From Vibrio coralliilyticus ATCC BAA-450 (GTDB lineage Bacteria; Pseudomonadota; Gammaproteobacteria; Enterobacterales; Vibrionaceae), in NCBI RefSeq assembly GCF_000176135.1, contig NZ_ACZN01000015.1, forward strand, positions 620,001 through 684,000: a stretch of DNA of 64,000 nt, read 5' to 3'. This document shows, piece by piece, positions 1 to 9,022 of this stretch. Position 1 is the first letter of the stretch. Each line of letters begins with the position of its first letter. Under the pieces are notes generated by a model, which searched no databases, was not told the DNA's origin, and worked only from the letters and a program-made list of their open reading frames with translations. Position numbers and translations under genes: made by a program.

Positions 1-348
1 CCTACAAAAGTTAACATTTATTTAACAACAAGCAGGCAAAAAACCGGGGTAAATTTGTAAAATATTTGTTAACAACAAGATTTGAAACATCACCTCACAT
101 TTGTTTCAAACCTTGAATTTATAAGGTTTCCACCAAAATTTACGGCGCCACTATACGGCTGGAAACATTTTAGCACAATTGATGTAACAATTTTTGCTAC
201 ACAGAACAGATTTTTAACCTTATACGTATAAAAAATCAAAACAAGTGCACAAGTCGGAGGAGAAAAATTGACTTTGATAACGAACACACGTACAAAAATG
301 TCACACAAACATCCTGGACGGATTAAATAATAAACAAAGGAGATTGTT
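1..348. promoter_or_regulatory. gltA upstream region
   Basis: No convincing gene is seen in these 348 bases. The stretch is A+T rich and must hold the gltA promoter and leader. It contains a 12-base perfect palindrome, TTATACGTATAA, at 220-231. Several GTTAAC/TTTAAC words lie at 9-75 and resemble ArcA-type sites, which would fit oxygen control of a TCA-cycle gene; that is inference. An AGGAG ribosome site lies at 339-343 just before the gltA ATG. Confidence 0.5.
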
Positions 349-1638
349 ATGGCAGATAAGAAAGCGACCCTTCATGTTGAAGGTCAAGCGCCTATCGAAC
401 TGCCAATTATGGAAGGTGCCCTTGGCACGCCTGTAATTGATGTTCGTAAACTTGGAGCAAATGGTTATTTCACTTTTGATCCAGGTTTTCTTGCCACTGC
501 ATCCTGTGAATCTCAAATCACCTACATCGACGGCGGCAAAGGTATCCTTTTGCACCGTGGTTACCCTATTGATCAGTTAGCTAATAATGCTGATTATTTA
601 GAAGTATGTTACATCCTTCTTTACGGTGAAGCCCCTACACGAGAACAATACGAGCAATTCAAAGTTACTGTCACTCGCCATACTATGGTGCATGAGCAGA
701 TCGCGAGCTTTTTCCACGGATTCCGCCGTGACGCACACCCAATGGCAGTAATGTGTGGTGTAGTTGGCGCTTTGGCAGCCTTCTACCACGATTCACTAGA
801 CATCAACAACGACACTCACCGCGAGATCACGGCTTATCGTCTACTGTCGAAAATGCCGACGCTTGCTGCAATGTGTTACAAGTACTCTATCGGTCAACCA
901 TTTATCTACCCACGTAACGACCTAAGCTACGCGGAAAACTTCCTACACATGATGTTTGCTAACCCATGTGAAGAATACGAAGTAAACCCAGTGGTTGCAC
1001 GTGCGATGGATAAGATCTTCACACTTCACGCAGACCACGAGCAAAACGCTTCCACTTCAACGGTTCGTCTTGCTGGTTCTTCAGGTGCAAACCCATTCGC
1101 ATGTATTGCCGCGGGTATCGCATCACTATGGGGACCTGCACACGGCGGTGCTAACGAAGCGTGTCTGAAGATGCTGGAAGAAATCGGCAGTGTCGACAAC
1201 ATTCCTGAGTACATTGATCGTGCTAAAGACAAGGATGACCCATTCCGCCTAATGGGCTTTGGTCACCGTGTCTACAAGAACTACGATCCACGTGCGACGG
1301 TAATGCGCGAAACGTGTCATGACGTTCTGAAAGAACTGAACATTGACGATCCTTTACTGGATGTAGCAATGGAACTTGAGCGTATTGCTCTGTCTGATGA
1401 GTACTTCGTATCTAAGAAGCTGTACCCGAACGTAGATTTCTACTCAGGTATTATTCTGAAAGCGATTGGTATTCCGGTTTCAATGTTCACAGTAATCTTC
1501 GCACTTTCACGTACAATTGGTTGGATCGCTCACTGGAACGAAATGCACAGTGATCCACTGAACCGCATTGGTCGTCCGCGTCAGCTTTACACTGGTGAAA
1601 CTCAGCGTAACTTCAAGCCTATTCACGAACGCGAATAA
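349..1638 (+). CDS. gltA: Citrate synthase, type II (hexameric)
   Basis: This enzyme condenses oxaloacetate and acetyl-CoA to citrate, the entry step of the TCA cycle, in the cytoplasm. The 429-residue length is that of the NADH-sensitive type II enzymes of Gram-negative bacteria. The catalytic triad is visible: His265 in GPAHGG, His306 in GFGHRV and Asp363 in NVDFYSG. The start ATG follows AGGAG with good spacing and gives the normal N terminus. The gene stands alone, with a long promoter region upstream and its own terminator downstream. A heptamer repeat array starts directly behind the stop codon. The identification is secure. Confidence 0.98.
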   Translation: MADKKATLHVEGQAPIELPIMEGALGTPVIDVRKLGANGYFTFDPGFLATASCESQITYIDGGKGILLHRGYPIDQLANNADYLEVCYILLYGEAPTREQYEQFKVTVTRHTMVHEQIASFFHGFRRDAHPMAVMCGVVGALAAFYHDSLDINNDTHREITAYRLLSKMPTLAAMCYKYSIGQPFIYPRNDLSYAENFLHMMFANPCEEYEVNPVVARAMDKIFTLHADHEQNASTSTVRLAGSSGANPFACIAAGIASLWGPAHGGANEACLKMLEEIGSVDNIPEYIDRAKDKDDPFRLMGFGHRVYKNYDPRATVMRETCHDVLKELNIDDPLLDVAMELERIALSDEYFVSKKLYPNVDFYSGIILKAIGIPVSMFTVIFALSRTIGWIAHWNEMHSDPLNRIGRPRQLYTGETQRNFKPIHERE

Positions 1639-1683
1639 GAAGCTAGAAGCTAGAAGCTAGAAGCTAGAAGCTAGAAGCTAGAA
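1639..1683 (+). repeat. Tandem heptamer array, 6 x GAAGCTA
   Basis: Six perfect copies of GAAGCTA run from 1639 to 1680, starting at the first base after the gltA stop codon, followed by a partial GAA. The array ends five bases before the gltA terminator stem. A second array with the related unit GAAGCGA lies behind bamE. Perfect short repeats of this kind can change copy number by slippage. Confidence 0.97.
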
Positions 1684-1688
1684 AAATT

Positions 1689-1718
1689 AAGGGTTGATGC
1701 TTTCGCATCAACCCTTTT
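1689..1718 (+). terminator. gltA terminator
   Basis: A 12-base stem AAGGGTTGATGC pairs with GCATCAACCCTT around a TTTC loop, followed by T residues. It ends the gltA transcript. The stem is nearly the same as those behind bamE and nadK. Confidence 0.9.
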
Positions 1719-1826
1719 AATATTTTGGGAGTTATAAAGCGCGGTTTGAATCGCTTCGTCCATATTGGAGGCTCTATTCATAAGTACAGCCTCCGATTGG
1801 TTCTGCTCCTTTAGCGATTGTGAACC

Positions 1827-2585
1827 TTAAACTGGGTTGTCAATATCGATAAACTCAACATCCAAGTCGTGTTCTTTAGCTAACCACTCACCAAGAGCTT
1901 TGATACCATAACGCTCTGTTGCATGATGCCCTGCTGCAAAATAGTGTATATCCATTTCTCTGGCTGTGTAGGTAGTGCGCTCAGAGATTTCACCCGAAAT
2001 AAACGCATCCAGACCATGTTTTACTGCTAACTCGATAAAGTCTTGCCCACCACCGGTACACCAACCTACAGTTTCAATTACTTTATCTGCATTATCAGGT
2101 GAAATATGTAAAGGAGTACGGCTCAGTACTTTTTCTATCTTGGCTGAGAAGTCTGCACCAGTCATCGGCTGTTCCAGACGACCAAACATTGCCAATGATT
2201 GCGGATGTCCTTCCAGGCCACCTTCCACGTCAATCTCTAATAATCGTGCTAGCTCTGCGTTGTTACCGAGTTCAGGATGAATATCCAAGGGCAAGTGGTA
2301 GCCGAACAAGTTGATATCATTTTTGACTAGCGTTCGGATGCGATTCCCTTTCATTCCACGAATAGGCTCAGGTTCTCCTTTCCAGAAGTATCCATGATGA
2401 ACAAGCAATGCATCCGCCTTCAACTCAACCGCTTTGTTAATCAGAGCTTGAGAGGCCGTCACCCCCGTTACCACACGTTTAATGTCTGTTTTACCTTCGA
2501 CCTGTAAACCGTTCGGTGCATAATCTTTGATGAGTTGAGGAGAAAGTTTTTCGTTAAGAATCTGTTCCAGCTGTATATTGTTCAT
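1827..2585 (-). CDS. Nif3-like dinuclear metal centre protein (YbgI type)
   Basis: This 252-residue protein belongs to the Nif3/YbgI family, hexameric toroids with a two-metal site whose cellular role is still unclear; GTP cyclohydrolase-type activity has been suggested for relatives. Metal-ligand motifs are visible: VHHGYFW near residue 63, LPLDIHPELGNN near 100, and the C-terminal AGHHATER. The frame is open 14 codons further up, but the start at 2585 (MNNIQLEQ) gives the family length and N terminus. It is a lone gene pointing toward gltA. Family assignment is firm; function is not. Confidence 0.9.
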   Translation of the reverse strand: MNNIQLEQILNEKLSPQLIKDYAPNGLQVEGKTDIKRVVTGVTASQALINKAVELKADALLVHHGYFWKGEPEPIRGMKGNRIRTLVKNDINLFGYHLPLDIHPELGNNAELARLLEIDVEGGLEGHPQSLAMFGRLEQPMTGADFSAKIEKVLSRTPLHISPDNADKVIETVGWCTGGGQDFIELAVKHGLDAFISGEISERTTYTAREMDIHYFAAGHHATERYGIKALGEWLAKEHDLDVEFIDIDNPV

Positions 2586-2697
2586 TGTGACTTCCAGTAA
2601 CTGCACGATTTGCAAAGTGTATTGCAACTATATAAAGGATGCTAGTTTCAATCGGTTGCGGTTACAATAGCGTCAATTTTGTTTTAAAGGATCAGAG

Positions 2698-3450
2698 ATG
2701 AATCAGCTACAGCGTTTTTACCATTGGATTGCCTCTTCACCATCTCTGTTTACGCTGACTCCACCATTCGAGTCTCTGCAGACTTTGCCGGTACATCCCT
2801 TAAGTGACCCAAATTATCACGGTAACCCTAGACTCGGTTTTCTATACCAACATTTATGTACCCAACTTCTCGTCAATAGTGGTCGATATTCTGTAGAGCT
2901 AGAAGAAGTCCAAATCCATCGGGAAAATGGCCAGACACTTGGGGCCATCGATCTGATTTTGAAAAATGAAAGTTCGAATCAGTTAGAGCACTGGGAAGTG
3001 GCAATTAAATTCTATTTATTGCATCAAGGCATTTGGTACGGCCCTAACGCCCACGACCAACTGGATAAGAAACTTGATCGCATGCTCTCTCATCAATTAA
3101 AAATGAGCAGTTCAACGCAATTTTCATCCAAGTACCCTGAATTAGACAATTTAACTGAGCATCTCCTGCTTCAGGGGAGGCTCTATATTAATCCATTTTC
3201 CACCGAGCCCATTCCCACACACTGCCTAGGCTATGAGATCGACACAACCCAAATATCAGGGTTTTGGTGCTATGAAAGCCAGTGGGAACTCATTGATGAG
3301 CCTTTATACCAGCTAGACAAACCTTTCTGGGCAACAGGTAGGCAAGGTTTTGAGCAGCCAATTACCAAACCTGATGGCCGATTTGTTCATGCACAAACTG
3401 AACAAGGGCAATTTTGGTTTGTGGTTCCAGACCACTGGCCTAACGGATAG
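2698..3450 (+). CDS. DUF1853 family protein
   Basis: A 250-residue cytoplasmic protein of the DUF1853 family, found in many gammaproteobacteria. There is no signal peptide or membrane segment. The N-terminal half holds patterns of the family (HYxGNPRLGFLYQHL near residue 40, then WEVAIKFYL near 100). The E-V-A-I-K-F string after a conserved acidic stretch (GAIDLIL) resembles a PD-(D/E)xK nuclease-like core, but that is inference. It diverges from the Nif3-like gene and ends at a two-way terminator shared with pgm. Function unknown. Confidence 0.8.
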   Translation: MNQLQRFYHWIASSPSLFTLTPPFESLQTLPVHPLSDPNYHGNPRLGFLYQHLCTQLLVNSGRYSVELEEVQIHRENGQTLGAIDLILKNESSNQLEHWEVAIKFYLLHQGIWYGPNAHDQLDKKLDRMLSHQLKMSSSTQFSSKYPELDNLTEHLLLQGRLYINPFSTEPIPTHCLGYEIDTTQISGFWCYESQWELIDEPLYQLDKPFWATGRQGFEQPITKPDGRFVHAQTEQGQFWFVVPDHWPNG

Positions 3451-3504
3451 CCAAATGAAGCGCAGTTCTCTCCATATAATGAGAGTTCTAACCCGCAAAA
3501 AAGA

Positions 3505-3535
3505 AAAGGCTGACACTCGGTCAGCCTTTTTCTTC
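3505..3535. terminator. Two-way terminator, DUF1853 gene and pgm
   Basis: The stem AAGGCTGAC pairs with GTCAGCCTT around a short loop. A residues flank it on the left and T residues on the right, so it can stop both converging transcripts. Confidence 0.88.
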
Positions 3536-3551
3536 AGCTTAAGTATTTAAT

Positions 3552-5198
3552 TTACAAGCCAGCGTCTGCAAACACTTGATTCACGATCTCTTGCGCTTCG
3601 GATTCAATGTGCTTTAAGTGCTCAGCACCTTTAAAGCTTTCACAGTAAATCTTATAGATATCTTCCGTACCTGATGGGCGCGCCGCAAACCAACCGTTAT
3701 CAGTCGTGACTTTGAGGCCACCAATCGCAGCACCGTTACCAGGCGCATGCGTCAAGCGAGCAGTGATCTTATCTCCTGCTAGCGTCTCTGCTTTGACCAT
3801 TTCTGCAGACAGCTTTTTCAGTACCTCTTTTTGAGGCCCGCTTGCTACGGCTTGAATACGATTATATTGAGACTCGCCATGCTTAGCTGCCAACTCTTCA
3901 TAATATTCTTGTGGGTTCTTACCAGTGACTGCCGTGATTTCAGCAGCTAGCAGACAAAGGATGATGCCGTCTTTATCTGTTGACCATGGTGTACCATCTT
4001 TACGCAAGAACGAAGCGCCTGCACTTTCTTCACCACCAAAGCCGAACTTACCTTGATATAAGCCATCAACAAACCACTTGAAACCAACTGGCACTTCACA
4101 CAGTTCGCGGCCTAAGTCTGCCACTACACGGTCAATCAAGGCACTGGAAACTAGTGTTTTACCCACTGCAACGTCACTTCCCCAACCTTGGCGATGGCGA
4201 TATAGGTAATCAATGCACACAGCTAAGAAATGGTTCGGGTTCATCAAACCTTTAGGCGTCACGATACCGTGGCGGTCGTAATCAGGATCATTACCAAAAG
4301 CGAGATCATACTCGTCTTTCAACGCCAACAGACCAGCCATAGCATAAGGTGACGAGCAATCCATACGCACAACGCCGTCTTTATCCAGAGACATAAACTG
4401 GAAAGAAGGGTCAATCGCTTCGCTGACTAGAGTGAGATCCAAGTTATACGCCGCTGCAATTTGTCGCCAGTAGTCGATCCCACTGCCGCCAAGTGGATCA
4501 ACCCCGATCTTGAGGTTTGCTTTTTGGATTGCATCCATGTCAATCACATTCACAAGATCGTCAACGTATGGCTTAACTAAGTCTTTCTCTGTGAAAAGCG
4601 CTGATGCTTTTGCTTCCGCTAATGGCATACGCTTAACACCTTGCAAGCCCTCAGCAATCAGGACATTTGCTCGATCTTGTATCGCCTGAGTCAATTCACC
4701 TTCTGCCGGACCACCGTGCGTTGGATTGTACTTGATACCACCATCTTGCGGCGGGTTGTGCGAAGGCGTGATAACAATGCCATCCGCCTTATCTTGATGT
4801 TTAAGGTTATGAGTCAAAATCGCGTGTGACACCCCTGGCGTTGGCGTGTAACCATTATCCTGCTGTACAACAACTTCAACACCGTTTGCAATCAACACTT
4901 CCACAACACTGGAGAAGGCAGGCTCCGACAGAGCATGCGTATCTTTGCCAACAAATAGAGGCCCTGTCGTTTTTTTCTCAGCACGCACCTCAGCTATCGC
5001 TTGAGCGATCGCCAAGATATGATTTTCGTTGAAGGTAGATTTGTCCGCTGTACCGCGGTGTCCAGAAGTGCCGAATTCAACTTTGTGCTCTGGATTAGCA
5101 GGGTCAGGTTGAAGTAGAAAATAGTTCGCGACAAGTGCAGGGATATTATGCAGATCCTGCTGTTGGGCTTTTTGTCCAGCGCGTGGGTGCATAGCCAT
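3552..5198 (-). CDS. pgm: Phosphoglucomutase (alpha-D-glucose)
   Basis: Interconverts glucose 1-phosphate and glucose 6-phosphate in the cytoplasm, linking glycolysis with glycogen and sugar-nucleotide synthesis. The 548 residues match the bacterial Pgm family. The phosphoserine is Ser146 in TPSHNP, the metal loop is DPDYDRH at 304-310, the sugar-binding loop is GEESAGASF, and the C-terminal phosphate-binding motif is [12 protein letters not shown]. The gene lies downstream of seqA on the same strand, as in other gammaproteobacteria, but a hairpin separates them. An ATG two codons further in is a possible alternative start. Confidence 0.97.
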   Translation of the reverse strand: MAMHPRAGQKAQQQDLHNIPALVANYFLLQPDPANPEHKVEFGTSGHRGTADKSTFNENHILAIAQAIAEVRAEKKTTGPLFVGKDTHALSEPAFSSVVEVLIANGVEVVVQQDNGYTPTPGVSHAILTHNLKHQDKADGIVITPSHNPPQDGGIKYNPTHGGPAEGELTQAIQDRANVLIAEGLQGVKRMPLAEAKASALFTEKDLVKPYVDDLVNVIDMDAIQKANLKIGVDPLGGSGIDYWRQIAAAYNLDLTLVSEAIDPSFQFMSLDKDGVVRMDCSSPYAMAGLLALKDEYDLAFGNDPDYDRHGIVTPKGLMNPNHFLAVCIDYLYRHRQGWGSDVAVGKTLVSSALIDRVVADLGRELCEVPVGFKWFVDGLYQGKFGFGGEESAGASFLRKDGTPWSTDKDGIILCLLAAEITAVTGKNPQEYYEELAAKHGESQYNRIQAVASGPQKEVLKKLSAEMVKAETLAGDKITARLTHAPGNGAAIGGLKVTTDNGWFAARPSGTEDIYKIYCESFKGAEHLKHIESEAQEIVNQVFADAGL

Positions 5199-5232
5199 TT
5201 TGACATCCTTTCTTAAAAATTATCAGAAACAA

Positions 5233-5276
5233 AAAAACCTCATAATACTCAGAGCTATTTGAACATTATGAGGTTT
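5233..5276 (-). terminator. seqA terminator or attenuator before pgm
   Basis: On the minus strand AAACCTCATAAT pairs with ATTATGAGGTTT, followed by a T run. It lies between seqA and pgm and would stop or reduce readthrough from seqA into pgm. Confidence 0.8.
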
Positions 5277-5288
5277 AAATCAGAATTC

Positions 5289-5831
5289 TTAAATTGAGTT
5301 CGTGACCTTCTCAATTAAATCAGCGGGGAAGTTCATTCTCGCCATCAACTGATCAACCATTTGGCGCTTGCGACTGGTGTTGTTGTTAGTAATCACCCAG
5401 AAAGGCGAGCCAGGAATCGCTTTTGGTTTTGTCGTGTTACCGCTCTCTAGCAGCGTTTGCTCATTGTTAGCAAAATACACACGCTTACGACCTTTGACTT
5501 GAGTTGCTTCTGAAAATCCCTGCGGGTCAATGCGGTTCAGAGTCGATAATACCAACATGAATCGATCGATGGCCTTTTTCAGACCAGCAAACTCATCAGA
5601 AATGAGCAGCGAGCGCATTGCTTTTACGCTGTCTACTTTCTCTTCTTTTGCAGCATCACGGCTTACCACAATTCCTTTAGGTTGTGCGGCTTGCACTACA
5701 GGTGTTGATGGTTGATTCTGCTCATCAACCGCGAGAAGGCGACGTAAAATGTCTGATGCACTTTCACCGATGTGTTGGGTTTGACCTGCGATGTAACGGT
5801 ATAGATCCTCATCAACCTCAATTGTTTTCAT
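5289..5831 (-). CDS. seqA: Replication initiation negative regulator SeqA
   Basis: SeqA binds hemimethylated GATC sites behind replication forks and sequesters the origin, preventing early re-initiation. The N-terminal multimerisation domain is clear (MKTIEVDEDLYRYIAGQT, then an ILRRLL helix). A linker near residues 35-70 leads to the C-terminal DNA-binding domain, with a conserved NNNTSRKRQMV stretch that contacts methylated GATC. The 180-residue length is typical. It diverges from the ybfF esterase gene, as in E. coli, and precedes pgm. The presence of SeqA implies that the host uses Dam methylation. Confidence 0.97.
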   Translation of the reverse strand: MKTIEVDEDLYRYIAGQTQHIGESASDILRRLLAVDEQNQPSTPVVQAAQPKGIVVSRDAAKEEKVDSVKAMRSLLISDEFAGLKKAIDRFMLVLSTLNRIDPQGFSEATQVKGRKRVYFANNEQTLLESGNTTKPKAIPGSPFWVITNNNTSRKRQMVDQLMARMNFPADLIEKVTNSI

Positions 5832-5972
5832 TCGCTTTTCACAATCTCTATGTTTAAACTCTGTGGGATTATATACCCAAGTCCCCTCAATATGCGAGTT
5901 CCAGATTTGCTATCTGAAGCAGATCAATGGCCGAATGAGGCGCTACGTTAAACCAGTCACGAATATAGTAAA

Positions 5973-6737
5973 ATGTCACAACTGCTCAACTACAAAATCG
6001 AAGGTGAGGGTCACACCATAGTTTTGATCCACGGCTTATTTGGCAACCTAGATAACCTTGGTCTGCTAGCCCGAGATTTACGCCAAGATTTTCAGGTGGT
6101 CAGCATTGATCTGCGCAATCATGGTTTGTCTTTTCAATCCTCTCAACACAATTATGAGTTGATGGCTCAAGACGTGTTAAACACGCTGCAACACCTTGGC
6201 CTTGAACGCTACATTCTGATTGGTCATTCGATGGGCGGCAAAGTGGCAATGAAATTAGCAGGGCTTGCCCAAGCTCAAGTTGAAAAACTATTGGTCTTAG
6301 ATATGGCGCCAGTCGCGTACGGCCAACGTCGACACGATAATGTCTTTGCGGGCCTAAAAGCAGTACTTGAACAGAAACCGACTTCACGTAAGCAAGCTCT
6401 GGACATTCTTGCGCATCATATCGAGATGGAAGGCGTCAGGCAGTTTCTTGGCAAGTCGCTATACAACAATGGTGAGCATTTAGAATGGCGGTTTAACGTT
6501 GCCAGTCTTTGGGACAATTACTCTCAGATTCTAGGTTGGAATCCAATAGATAAAATCACCACTCCGACTCTGATGGTGAAAGGTGGAGACTCAGACTACC
6601 TCACAGCAGAGCATCAAGGTGAAGTGCAAAAACAGTTTGCCAATGTAAAGGCGCATGTCATCGCCAATACTGGTCACTGGTTACACGCAGAAAAGCCTCA
6701 GGAAGTTCTGCGCGCTATACGCAAATTTATCGCTTAA
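5973..6737 (+). CDS. ybfF: Alpha/beta-fold esterase YbfF
   Basis: A 254-residue alpha/beta hydrolase of the YbfF type, an acyl esterase of unknown natural substrate, probably cytoplasmic. The nucleophile is Ser86 in GHSMGG, the oxyanion region is HGLFG near residue 20, and the catalytic His lies in NTGHWLHAEKP near the C terminus, with an Asp in KGGDSDYL likely completing the triad. The gene diverges from seqA, its usual neighbour, and is followed by a small membrane protein gene in the same direction. Confidence 0.93.
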   Translation: MSQLLNYKIEGEGHTIVLIHGLFGNLDNLGLLARDLRQDFQVVSIDLRNHGLSFQSSQHNYELMAQDVLNTLQHLGLERYILIGHSMGGKVAMKLAGLAQAQVEKLLVLDMAPVAYGQRRHDNVFAGLKAVLEQKPTSRKQALDILAHHIEMEGVRQFLGKSLYNNGEHLEWRFNVASLWDNYSQILGWNPIDKITTPTLMVKGGDSDYLTAEHQGEVQKQFANVKAHVIANTGHWLHAEKPQEVLRAIRKFIA

Positions 6738-6831
6738 AAACAGAATGAGAGGTCTGTTGCGCCCTGCCCGTTAACTTTATCTTTTAACAGTGGTATAGTG
6801 CGGCGCAAGTAATCTGGCATAAAGGGATTCC

Positions 6832-7053
6832 ATGCTTTACGACTATATGAACATGCTCGAGTCAATTGGTCTCGATTTACTTTTTGCGTCTATCTTCTTC
6901 TTTATTGGTATGGCGATAAAAGATGTCCTCAAAGCGGGGAATGTTCCACCTTTCGGTCGTCGTATAGTTTGGCTCGTTCTGTTCCTGGGCTGCGCTGGTT
7001 TTGTCGCTAAAGGCCTCATTCAGCTGAGCTGGGAAGGAACTGGGTTGGGTTGA
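6832..7053 (+). CDS. DUF2788 small membrane protein
   Basis: A 73-residue protein with two predicted membrane helices (about residues 12-30 and 43-65) joined by a short basic loop containing PPFGRRI. It matches the DUF2788 family as found between ybfF and fldA in Vibrio. The ATG follows AAAGGGATTCC. Location in the inner membrane is likely; the role is unknown. Confidence 0.85.
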   Translation: MLYDYMNMLESIGLDLLFASIFFFIGMAIKDVLKAGNVPPFGRRIVWLVLFLGCAGFVAKGLIQLSWEGTGLG

Positions 7054-7100
7054 TCCCTCTTTGATTGGCCACAACAGAAAATAGTAAAGGTAACGAATCT

Positions 7101-7634
7101 ATGGCAAGTGTAGGTATCTTCTTTGGTAGCGACACAGGTAACACTGAAGCTGTTGCAAAGATGATTCAAAAGCAACTAGGTAAACAACTAGTTCACGTAC
7201 AAGATATCGCGAAAAGCAGTAAAGAAGATATCGATAACTTCGATCTTCTGTTGCTTGGTATCCCAACTTGGTATTACGGTGAAGCACAATGTGACTGGGA
7301 TGATTTCTTCCCTGAGCTTGAGCAAATCGACTTCTCAACTAAGCTTGTTGCTATCTTTGGTTGCGGAGACCAAGAAGATTACGCAGAGTACTTCTGTGAT
7401 GCAATGGGCACAGTACGTGATATCGTCGAAGCGAAAGGCGGTACTATTCTCGGTCACACTTCGACTGAAGGCTACGAGTTTGAAGCTTCAAAAGGCCTAG
7501 TTGAAGGTGATGACAGTCAGTTTGTCGGCCTATGTGTTGATGAAGATCGTCAGCCAGAATTAACTGACGAACGCGTGAGCAACTGGTGTAAACAGATTCA
7601 CGAAGAAATGTGCCTAGCCGAACTAGAAGGCTAA
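7101..7634 (+). CDS. fldA: Flavodoxin, long chain
   Basis: A small FMN-binding electron carrier that serves radical enzymes and replaces ferredoxin when iron is scarce. The FMN phosphate loop is SDTGNTEA at residues 10-17. The aromatic FMN-stacking residues lie in PTWYYGE and in the GCGDQEDYAEYF stretch. The insertion that marks long-chain flavodoxins is present. The frame is open 12 codons upstream through a TTG, but the ATG at 7101 gives the family N terminus (MASVGIFFGS, 177 residues). The nearby fur gene fits the usual fldA-fur association. Confidence 0.96.
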   Translation: MASVGIFFGSDTGNTEAVAKMIQKQLGKQLVHVQDIAKSSKEDIDNFDLLLLGIPTWYYGEAQCDWDDFFPELEQIDFSTKLVAIFGCGDQEDYAEYFCDAMGTVRDIVEAKGGTILGHTSTEGYEFEASKGLVEGDDSQFVGLCVDEDRQPELTDERVSNWCKQIHEEMCLAELEG

Positions 7635-7648
7635 GCCCGAAATTTTGA

Positions 7649-7675
7649 AAAAACCTCCCTTGCGGAGGTTTTTTT
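7649..7675. terminator. fldA terminator, two-way
   Basis: AAACCTCC pairs with GGAGGTTT around a short loop and is followed by seven T residues. It sits between the converging fldA and DUF4442 genes and overlaps the stop codon of the latter. Confidence 0.9.
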
Positions 7676-8180
7676 ATGCCACTTGTTCTTCACCTTCATC
7701 GTCTTCACGATATTGGGGCTTCTTACGAACATACAGTTTACGTTGGACTTCAGAGACGACATTGCCATTTTTGTCTTTGACATAAATGATGAACTCAGGG
7801 AAACACTTATCGCCGTTGGCCGTTTGACTTAAGATGTCATCAAGTAAGTCCTGAGGAACAATAAAGTCCGCATACAGATCGCTTTGTCCCGGTTTAATAA
7901 AATTGATACTCGCTTCTTTATCCCACACAAAATAGCGCTCACCTAAAATTCCCATCAGCATCAACGAGTAGACAGGGTCAGTGAGAGAAAAGATGCTTCC
8001 GCCATATTGAGTCCGATTGGCGTTCTTGTTCCACCAGCGCAGTTTAAGTTTCATCTTTACCTGACGGAAATCTTCGCTGATGGAAATGATCCGAATCCCA
8101 GCCCCCCAAAAGGGTGGCCATATGTTAAGGGCAAATTTTACAATTCCGGGCTTGTATATTTTTGCCAGCGATTTATTCAT
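7674..8180 (-). CDS. DUF4442 (hotdog-fold) family protein
   Basis: A 168-residue protein of the DUF4442 family, related to hotdog-fold acyl-CoA thioesterases. The stretch NRTQYGGSIFSLTDPVYSLML near residues 57-77 matches the central helix region of the hotdog fold. There is no clear signal peptide. The acidic tail (REDDEGEE) is probably disordered. The gene lies between fldA and fur on the opposite strand. No substrate can be proposed. Confidence 0.75.
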   Translation of the reverse strand: MNKSLAKIYKPGIVKFALNIWPPFWGAGIRIISISEDFRQVKMKLKLRWWNKNANRTQYGGSIFSLTDPVYSLMLMGILGERYFVWDKEASINFIKPGQSDLYADFIVPQDLLDDILSQTANGDKCFPEFIIYVKDKNGNVVSEVQRKLYVRKKPQYREDDEGEEQVA

Positions 8181-8387
8181 TCTTCCATCCCTGAAAATAG
8201 AGTGTTAACAACAAGATGTTAATTAATTGTAACTGGTCTGACGTGTTTTATCAGTGACGTTGCGCGAGTTTACAAAAAAATACTAGTAACCCTTTGAAGT
8301 TCGTGGTTTATTGTTATCTTGTACTACCCTATAATGATAGGAATATTGAACTCTGTTATTTACTGCAGATCATCAACAGGAAAGTAT

Positions 8388-8834
8388 ATGTCAGACAATA
8401 ACCAAGCTCTTAAGGACGCTGGTCTAAAAGTTACCCTTCCGAGACTGAAAATTTTAGAAGTATTACAACAGCCGGAATGCCAACATATCAGCGCCGAAGA
8501 ACTGTACAAAAAGCTTATTGATCTTGGTGAAGAGATCGGCCTGGCAACAGTATATCGAGTTCTGAACCAATTTGATGATGCAGGTATTGTCACTCGCCAC
8601 CATTTCGAAGGCGGCAAGTCAGTGTTTGAACTGTCCACTCAACACCACCATGATCACCTTGTGTGTCTGGACTGTGGTGAAGTTATTGAGTTTGCCGACG
8701 ACATTATCGAAGAACGCCAAAAAGAGATCGCTTCACAATACAATGTGATTCTGACAAACCACAGTTTGTACCTTTACGGCAAGTGCGCAGATGGTAGCTG
8801 TCGAGATAACCCAGACGCTCACAAGAAGAAATAA
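8388..8834 (+). CDS. fur: Ferric uptake regulator Fur
   Basis: Fur is the Fe(II)-dependent repressor of iron uptake genes. The N-terminal winged helix covers about residues 1-82, with the recognition helix near ATVYRVLNQF. The dimerisation domain carries HHHDH at 86-90, the first CxxC at Cys93/Cys96, and Cys133/Cys138 in CADGSC. The start at 8388 (MSDNNQALKDAG, 148 residues) is preferred over the open frame upstream because it gives the family N terminus and follows CAGGAAAG. A TATAAT hexamer at 8330-8335 is a likely -10 box. Confidence 0.97.
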   Translation: MSDNNQALKDAGLKVTLPRLKILEVLQQPECQHISAEELYKKLIDLGEEIGLATVYRVLNQFDDAGIVTRHHFEGGKSVFELSTQHHHDHLVCLDCGEVIEFADDIIEERQKEIASQYNVILTNHSLYLYGKCADGSCRDNPDAHKKK

Positions 8835-8836
8835 TA

Positions 8837-8866
8837 AAACGCTCCCAATCGGGAGCGTTTTTTTCT
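8837..8866 (+). terminator. fur terminator
   Basis: AAAACGCTCCC pairs with GGGAGCGTTTT around an AAT/C loop and is followed by T residues, directly behind the fur stop codon. Confidence 0.92.
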
Positions 8867-8966
8867 ATGCAACGTTTTTTTACTTGTTGAGAATCTTCAC
8901 TGACCTTGAGTTCACGTTCTCAGACAAGGAGAAATGCTATGTCGCCACACGACAATTTTTGGATAA

Positions 8967-8999
8967 AAAAATGCCCGTACTATGACGGGCATTTTCATT
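8967..8999 (-). terminator. glnS terminator
   Basis: ATGCCCGT pairs with ACGGGCAT, with A residues on one side and a T-rich stretch on the other. It lies just behind the glnS stop codon. The bases between it and the fur terminator (8867-8966) show nothing recognisable. Confidence 0.82.
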
Positions 9000-9022
9000 G
9001 TTTAGTATTTATTAAACGAAGT

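Noticed and set aside
90..308. Minus-strand frame upstream of gltA
   Set aside because: A+T-rich promoter region with odd amino-acid composition and no ribosome site; sdhC is expected only further left.
8791..8985. Frame overlapping the end of fur
   Set aside because: It contains the fur terminator and most of the glnS terminator region; no protein-like pattern.
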